Virus record (IMG/VR): IMGVR_UViG_3300044635_001663
Span: 62,001 to 126,000 of that record
Source of the DNA: a virus
Strand: one strand, 5' to 3'
Length of the DNA stretch: 64,000 bases
The translations under genes and the position numbers were made by a program. Shown in pieces: positions 58,646 through 64,000 of the stretch (its first letter is position 1; each line of letters begins with the position of its first letter). The notes beneath the pieces were generated by a model. It searched no databases, had not been told where the DNA came from, and saw nothing but the letters and a program-made list of their open reading frames with translations.

Positions 58646-60325
58646 ATGACTAATCAAAAACATAAAACTAGAATTTTAGTATGTTCAGAATCATCTAAAG
58701 TTTCTTCAGGCTTTGGAACATACAATAAAGCCTTGCTAAAAGGATTATTTGAAAGCAATAAATATGAAATTGCTGAGTTTGCTTCATATGGATTAATAGG
58801 GGATAAAGAAAAGTTTAATATCCCATGGAAGTACTATCCAAATGCGATAGAAAAAGATGATAAAAGAGAACAGTTATATAATAGCTCTCCCGAAAACCAA
58901 TTCGGCAAATGGCGTTTTGATAGAGTTGTTTTAGATTTTAAGCCGGAAATAGTTATAGACATTAGAGATTATTGGATGTCTGCGTATCAGAGGTTTTCTC
59001 CTTTACGCAAATATTTTCATTGGATTCTTATGCCAACCATAGATTCATTTCCTCAAAAAGAGGAATGGCTAGATACTTATATCAATGCTAATGCTGTATT
59101 TACATATAGTGACTGGGGAGCAGAAGTCCTAAAACAGCAAACAAGTAATAAGATTAAATATATATCAACAGCATCTCCAGCAGCTAATGCCTCAAGTTAT
59201 CAGCAGGTTTCACTAGCTCAAAAACAAGAAATAAAGGGTTCATTAGCTCTATCAAAAGACAATATCGTCATTGGTACTGTAATGAGAAACCAAAAGAGAA
59301 AACTTTTCCCTGAATTAATCCAAGCTTTCGAAGCGTTAGTTGATCGTTTGCGTAATGAACAATCAGAAAAAAGCAATCAAATTATATTATATTTGCACAC
59401 AAGTTATCCCGATGCTGGATGGGATATGTTTGAGTTAATCAAGAATAGTAAGGTTTCAAATAAAATATACTTTACATATTGGTGCAGAAGCTGCAACGCT
59501 ATTTTTGCATCAAATTTAGCTGGCTTTACACAAAAATGCTATAAGTGTAAACAAAAGTCTGCCATAATACCGAATGTTGGAAACGCTATAGGAGAAGCGG
59601 CATTAGGTAAAATAATGTCAATATTCGATGTATATGTTCAATATTCTATCTGTGAAGGCTTTGGTATGCCCCAGGTTGAGGCAAGCTACTGTGGGGTTCC
59701 TGTTTTAACCGTAAATTATAGCGCAATGGAGGACATGATTAAAAAAATCAATGCCCAACCCATTAAGCTCGGATTAAAATTCAAAGAATTGGAAACAGGG
59801 GCTATCAGAGTATATCCAGATAAAGATGATACTGTAGATAAATTATATTCTTTGATCCATAAACCTCAGAATATATTAGCTAAAATAGGTTTTACTAATA
59901 AAAATTTAGCAACCAATGAGTACTCCTGGCAGGATACTGTTCAGAAGTGGATGGATTATATAGACACTGTTGATACGGATTACTATCGTAGTCGATGGGA
60001 AAATATGTCTTATCAACAAATTCCAACTATAAATATTAATCCAGAAATAAGAGATAAAACAGTTTATGAACAAATTTATAGTCTACATAATCAATTTAAA
60101 TCAACAGGACTAGATATGTCTACCTATTGGTTATTAAAAAACATATATTTTGCACAAAACTCAATGCTGTACGACGGAGCGTCTGTTGTGTCGTACTCTA
60201 TTAATAATATTATCAAAGATATCAATAGTATTATTACTAACTATAATAATGTAGAATATGCTAGATGTAATCCGTCATTGTTAACTAGTGAAGATTTTAT
60301 AGATTATGCAAACAAAACAACCTAA
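58646..60325 (+). CDS. GT4-type glycosyltransferase with inserted zinc ribbon
   Basis: I use the ATG after the terminator (MTNQKHKTRIL). The 559-residue protein is GT-B: ILVCSESSKVSSGFGTYNKA at the start, NIVIGTVMRNQKRKLFPELI (donor-domain start) and YSICEGFGMPQVEASYCGVP (E-x7-E signature). Between these, at about residues 280-305, lies WCRSCNAIF then CYKCKQKSA, a CxxC...CxxC zinc ribbon that is not part of the usual GT4 fold. A C-terminal extension of about 120 residues follows. The next gene starts inside its last codons. Confidence 0.75.
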   Translation: MTNQKHKTRILVCSESSKVSSGFGTYNKALLKGLFESNKYEIAEFASYGLIGDKEKFNIPWKYYPNAIEKDDKREQLYNSSPENQFGKWRFDRVVLDFKPEIVIDIRDYWMSAYQRFSPLRKYFHWILMPTIDSFPQKEEWLDTYINANAVFTYSDWGAEVLKQQTSNKIKYISTASPAANASSYQQVSLAQKQEIKGSLALSKDNIVIGTVMRNQKRKLFPELIQAFEALVDRLRNEQSEKSNQIILYLHTSYPDAGWDMFELIKNSKVSNKIYFTYWCRSCNAIFASNLAGFTQKCYKCKQKSAIIPNVGNAIGEAALGKIMSIFDVYVQYSICEGFGMPQVEASYCGVPVLTVNYSAMEDMIKKINAQPIKLGLKFKELETGAIRVYPDKDDTVDKLYSLIHKPQNILAKIGFTNKNLATNEYSWQDTVQKWMDYIDTVDTDYYRSRWENMSYQQIPTININPEIRDKTVYEQIYSLHNQFKSTGLDMSTYWLLKNIYFAQNSMLYDGASVVSYSINNIIKDINSIITNYNNVEYARCNPSLLTSEDFIDYANKTT

Positions 60326-61424
60326 AAATATATTATACATAGCTCCATATAGACAGCATGATGGTTGGGGACTAGCGTCTAGAGATTATCTATTAGCTTT
60401 ATTAAGCACACACCATAATGTGGTTCCCGTCTCTTTCTATACTAATAGAGGAGCTAAATGTGTTATAGATAATAAACAAATACTTAATGCGGAAAAACAA
60501 TCCTATACTTATTATGATTATGTTATACAAAAATCTATGCCTCAGTCTTTTGTGTATAATGGAGATTTTGGGAAAAATATAGGATTAACAGTTATAGAAA
60601 ACAATAGATTCTTTTCCTCCGGAATAGCATCTATTAATATTATGGATCAGTTATTAGTCCCGTCTTTAAAAGAAAAAAATGCACTGATAAATTCTGGTGT
60701 TCGTATACCAATATCGACTATTTCTCAACCCATCGATACTAATCTAATAAAAAATCATTCAAGTAAAGTATTAGATATGGGCTTATCCTCTAATACGTTT
60801 AAATTTTATTTTATTGGAGAATATATTCAAAGAAAAAACATAAAAGATATTATTATTGCTTTTAATTTAGAATTCGATATTAACGAACCAGTAGAACTAA
60901 TAATAAAAACATCTATGCCGGGATTAACAAGCGAACAAGCTAAACAACATATAGAGCAAGATATTGTAAAACTGAAAACACGCTTCAGAATTAAAAATAA
61001 ATATAAGACAGAAACCATAATTACTAAACGACTATCAGATTTAGAGATGCAATCATTACACAAAACGTGCGATTGTTTTGTTGCCGTATCCTATGGAGAA
61101 GCATTTTGTAGACCAGCGGCAGAAGCGGTTTGTTCTGGCAACACGGCTATCCTATCAGACGGTATTGGTATCTCAGAAATGTTAGACACTGATGACTTTT
61201 ATTATGTGCAAAGCTCTGAGCAACCAGTACTCATGGAAGACACAACATATGTAAATGGTCTAGATTTTTATAATGCAAATGAGACATGGTTTATTCCAAG
61301 TATTATGCATTTAAGACAACAAATGAGATCTGCTTTTAATGATAAAAAAACTGTTTCTGATACTAAATATTTAGAGAGATTCAGTTACAATAATATAGGA
61401 CAACAAATATGTCAATCAATTTAA
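60306..61424 (+). CDS. GT4-type glycosyltransferase
   Basis: The 372-residue product is GT-B: ILYIAPYRQHDGWGLASRDY opens the first domain, FKFYFIGEYIQRKNIKDIII starts the donor domain, and AVSYGEAFCRPAAEAVCSGN is the late E-x7-E motif. The donor is unknown. It overlaps the previous gene by 20 bases and the next by 16, so the three are read as one unit. Confidence 0.78.
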   Translation: MQTKQPKNILYIAPYRQHDGWGLASRDYLLALLSTHHNVVPVSFYTNRGAKCVIDNKQILNAEKQSYTYYDYVIQKSMPQSFVYNGDFGKNIGLTVIENNRFFSSGIASINIMDQLLVPSLKEKNALINSGVRIPISTISQPIDTNLIKNHSSKVLDMGLSSNTFKFYFIGEYIQRKNIKDIIIAFNLEFDINEPVELIIKTSMPGLTSEQAKQHIEQDIVKLKTRFRIKNKYKTETIITKRLSDLEMQSLHKTCDCFVAVSYGEAFCRPAAEAVCSGNTAILSDGIGISEMLDTDDFYYVQSSEQPVLMEDTTYVNGLDFYNANETWFIPSIMHLRQQMRSAFNDKKTVSDTKYLERFSYNNIGQQICQSI

Positions 61425-62296
61425 TGAAAAATATTATTCATAAATATAATTCTATAGATACTAATATATTTTGTAGTTTTAATACCAGAAATTTATATCT
61501 AGATAGTTTGATTTTACCGACAGAAAAGACATCCTATTTCAGTACTCAAAATAATGGTAATAATGCTATAACTCAAATTAATGATATTCAATTTTTTAAT
61601 TATGATTTTATCTTAACTAATTATCTAAACGAACAGATCATTAATTTGTCTAATACGTCAGAAATACCTTTAGTATTAGTGACACAGACAACCGCCTCTG
61701 ATATAAATCTAGAATTACTAAATAGCATAGATAATTTATATTATTTAACAATAGCTGATTCTGAACACAATGTTGCTGACAAATATAAAGACAGGGTTTT
61801 ACAAATACCTCTATGTTCAAGTACGGAAGCTCCAGTAATTAAAGATATAGATAAAATTAAAGATATTGCGATTATCAATTATAATACAACCAAAATTAAT
61901 CCTAGCATAATTGCTTTATTAAAAAACAATCAATTGAGTTGCGATACACTAGACATATATCCTGCTTCTATAAACGACCTGATTACCACATTGTCTCGTT
62001 ATAGGTACTGTATAGATTTTTCTAATGCATCCCCTCTGGAATGTTTTGCTAGCATCATAGCAAAAGCTTTTTATATCAGCACAGGCAAAAATACTATATT
62101 GTATAATAATCTATTTAATACTGTTTCTATCTCTAATGAGGATGAACTAGTTAAAGTTTTGAATAAAACTATTAATACAATTTCATGTTCTTTATTTGGT
62201 CAAGATAATAATGTTTTGTCTAACCTAATATCGGATGATAGAAATGATAAACTACAACTTTTTTTTGACAAACTAACAGCTACAAGGTATTATTAA
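61409..62296 (+). CDS. Hypothetical protein, possibly degenerate GT-B
   Basis: The 295-residue product alternates strands and helices (FNYDFILTNYLNEQIINLSN, then DIAIINYNTTKINPSIIALL, then YRYCIDFSNASPLECFASII). The last segment sits where GT-B enzymes have the E-x7-E motif. Neither a conserved donor loop nor other catalytic residues are plain. Its position among GT4 genes suggests a glycosyltransferase-like fold, with low certainty. Confidence 0.4.
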   Translation: MSINLMKNIIHKYNSIDTNIFCSFNTRNLYLDSLILPTEKTSYFSTQNNGNNAITQINDIQFFNYDFILTNYLNEQIINLSNTSEIPLVLVTQTTASDINLELLNSIDNLYYLTIADSEHNVADKYKDRVLQIPLCSSTEAPVIKDIDKIKDIAIINYNTTKINPSIIALLKNNQLSCDTLDIYPASINDLITTLSRYRYCIDFSNASPLECFASIIAKAFYISTGKNTILYNNLFNTVSISNEDELVKVLNKTINTISCSLFGQDNNVLSNLISDDRNDKLQLFFDKLTATRYY

Positions 62297-62298
62297 AT

Positions 62299-62718
62299 AT
62301 GCTCAAGAATAAAAGTATTAATCTATATATTACAGAAAATCATATTGTTAGTGATTTTACTCCTGTACACGTTAGTGAACTACAAAAAGTATCCAATGGA
62401 TCTGTAGACACTATGATTTGTAATTTTTTAGATGAATTAACATTAGAGCAAAGAAATGCTATTTTTCTAGAAATGTCTCATAAGCTGAAAAAAGATGGAT
62501 TATTAAAGTTACGATTTATAGATTTAGACACATTCGGTATAGACCTCTATCGTAATAGAATAGATTTTGAAAATTTTAATCAAATATTAAATGCACATAA
62601 ATCCATGTGGGATCAATCATTTATAGTTCATGTGTGTTCTCAGCTACCTAATTTACGTATTTTAGAAAATAATATTTCTGGTTTATTTAAAATTTTAACA
62701 GTTCAAAGAATCAAATAA
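62299..62718 (+). CDS. Truncated SAM-methyltransferase-like protein
   Basis: The 139-residue product resembles only the C-terminal half of a class I methyltransferase: SVDTMICNFLDELTLEQRNA (motif IV), then FLEMSHKLKKDGLLKLRFID (helix D and strand 5) and a last strand pair. The Gly-rich motif I that binds AdoMet is absent. It may be a non-catalytic partner or a remnant. Confidence 0.5.
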   Translation: MLKNKSINLYITENHIVSDFTPVHVSELQKVSNGSVDTMICNFLDELTLEQRNAIFLEMSHKLKKDGLLKLRFIDLDTFGIDLYRNRIDFENFNQILNAHKSMWDQSFIVHVCSQLPNLRILENNISGLFKILTVQRIK

Positions 62719-62723
62719 TTATT

Positions 62724-63494
62724 ATGAAGACAAAATGTAACAAATGCATATTTAAAATTACAGACGAAAACAATAAACAAACATCCTGTCAGCTGGGGGT
62801 AACGGAGAGAATTGTTAATAAGCTACAGCTGTTATACAATAAAGACAACCTGGAAGTTGACGAGACAACAAATAGCTATATTATTAATGATTTTTATTGT
62901 CCTTATGCAAGATTGGCTGAGTGGGCATCTGTTGTACAAGACAATAATCCAACAGACGAATCTTTAGAAAACATTGTTCTTAAAGAATCTACTATAAACT
63001 ACTACTTATTAGTGTTCTTGTCATCATCTGATAAAAACTATATTAATAAGACATTAGACAATATTAATAACTTAGTTTCAAAACCAAGATTAATATCATT
63101 TATTATTCGTAAAACAAATACTAATATCAAAGACAATGTTGCAAAATACATAGAAGAATATAATCTCCCAATCAAATGGAAGATTCACTTTGTGGTCGAT
63201 GATACCAGCGACAATATGATATTAGATAGCGTCCTTAGAACTGGTCTACCTCCGATAGCAGCACTGATTTTTGTCATTAAAAATGATTTCACAACAGAAC
63301 AAATTGATTCCTCTCAAGAAATATTCAAGCATTGCATAAATAAAAAAATTATTGTATCAGAACAGCTTACGGATAGGGATTTTCAAAAATTAGCTATTCC
63401 AACATCTTTTTATACGGCGATGGATAAGAATATAGATTTCGTGATAGATGAAATACATCGAGTAACAGATCTATACAACATAGAGATTATATGA
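62724..63494 (+). CDS. Protein with N-terminal Cys site and GT-A-like domain
   Basis: The first 75 residues hold four Cys (CNKCIF, SCQLG, FYCPYAR) with the look of a metal or cluster site. From about residue 90 a GT2-like Rossmann portion begins (NYYLLVFLSSSDKNYINKTL, then ISFIIRKTNTN and WKIHFVVDD). No clear DXD motif is seen. I do not recognise the family. The stop overlaps the start of the final gene. Confidence 0.45.
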   Translation: MKTKCNKCIFKITDENNKQTSCQLGVTERIVNKLQLLYNKDNLEVDETTNSYIINDFYCPYARLAEWASVVQDNNPTDESLENIVLKESTINYYLLVFLSSSDKNYINKTLDNINNLVSKPRLISFIIRKTNTNIKDNVAKYIEEYNLPIKWKIHFVVDDTSDNMILDSVLRTGLPPIAALIFVIKNDFTTEQIDSSQEIFKHCINKKIIVSEQLTDRDFQKLAIPTSFYTAMDKNIDFVIDEIHRVTDLYNIEII

Positions 63495-64000
63495 TTAATA
63501 TCGTTATTTTAGCTTGTGAAATACCAAAAGGTATGAAGTCCTATGGGCCCAAAGCTATTCTGACAATAGATCCCAAAAATAAAAAACCGTTGATAGTGAA
63601 GCAAATAGAGTTACTACAACATGCTTATAAAGGACATAAGCATCAAATACATATAGTGTTGGGATTTCATGCTGATAAAGTATTAGAGATTCTAAAAACA
63701 TTTAAAGTATTAAACAGTAGTATTAATATTATTTATAATGATAAATTTGAAATAACTAATCAGTTGTATAGTTTTACTAGATGTTTAGACCATATAAAAG
63801 ATGGGTCTATTATGGTATATTCCAGCGGTATAGTCTCATCATATAAACCTAAAAATTTAGAAGAATCTAGTTTGATTGCACTAGCTAACAACGATAAAGA
63901 AAATCATTTCGATATAGGCATAGGACACAATCAGATGAAAGCCGAATACCTGTGCTACGACCTCGATTTACTGTGGGCAGAGATGTGCTATTTTTCACAC
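63491..64000 (+). CDS. Nucleotidyltransferase-like protein, N-terminal part (3' end outside window)
   Basis: The 170 visible codons look like sugar-phosphate nucleotidyltransferases: INIVILACEIPKGMKSYGPK (where the family has ...AAG.G.R......K), then KKPLIVKQIELLQHAYKGHK and HIVLGFHADKVLEIL. The Gly-rich nucleotide loop (AGxGxR) is replaced by CEIPKGMKS, so NTP binding may be altered. The gene continues past the right edge. Confidence 0.5.
   Translation, partial: MINIVILACEIPKGMKSYGPKAILTIDPKNKKPLIVKQIELLQHAYKGHKHQIHIVLGFHADKVLEILKTFKVLNSSINIIYNDKFEITNQLYSFTRCLDHIKDGSIMVYSSGIVSSYKPKNLEESSLIALANNDKENHFDIGIGHNQMKAEYLCYDLDLLWAEMCYFSH

Overview
The window reads as the interior of a large, AT-rich tailed-bacteriophage genome, probably of jumbo size. 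Almost every gene is on the plus strand, genes abut or overlap by a few bases, and there are no rRNA or tRNA genes that I can see. The phage assignment rests on a complete phage-style replication and nucleotide block, a small sigma factor, a ClpP-like protease, holin-like membrane proteins and many short orphan genes. I do not recognise a terminase, portal, major capsid protein or tail sheath, so the assignment is inference. The host cannot be named from this sequence.

Layout. (1) About 1-6.1 kb: end of a SET-domain gene, several glycosyltransferases and methyltransferases (two of them the only minus-strand genes), and a full-length GMP reductase. (2) About 6.1-11 kb: virion or accessory genes including a ferritin-like protein, a sigma factor, a ClpP-like protease and a DeoC-like aldolase homologue. 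(3) About 11-17 kb: short structural or lysis-type genes, a papain-fold cysteine peptidase and several single-span membrane proteins. Three transcription units here share an upstream motif at a constant distance from the start codon (candidate late promoters), and one gene is followed by a clear terminator. (4) About 17-40 kb: a surface-glycan island. It encodes RgpF-like proteins, glycosyltransferases, an acetyltransferase, two DegT/FdtB-type aminotransferases, an FdtA-type ketoisomerase, a CMP-sialate-type cytidylyltransferase, a possible sialyltransferase, a pyruvyltransferase, a sulfotransferase and many methyltransferases. Gene borders in this island carry repeated short sequences, gene-end and gene-start relics, a duplicated gene fragment and a pentanucleotide tract, as expected if cassettes are swapped by recombination. 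(5) About 40-58.6 kb: dCMP deaminase, B12-dependent ribonucleotide reductase, PhoH ATPase, HNH nuclease, small zinc proteins, RecA/UvsX recombinase, DnaB helicase, DnaG-type primase, dNMP kinase, RecB-like nuclease, a DNA polymerase III alpha subunit split into two genes around a DEDDh exonuclease gene, and SSB, closed by a terminator. (6) About 58.6 kb to the end: a second glycosyltransferase and nucleotidyltransferase cluster that runs off the window.

How it works together. The replication block supplies dNTPs (ribonucleotide reductase, dCMP deaminase, dNMP kinase, perhaps GMP reductase) and a near-complete replisome. The glycan genes look able to make or modify nucleotide-activated sugars and assemble a decorated polysaccharide, which could coat virions or remodel the host surface. 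The most unusual points are the polymerase split between palm and fingers and the repeat-bordered mosaic structure of the glycan island.
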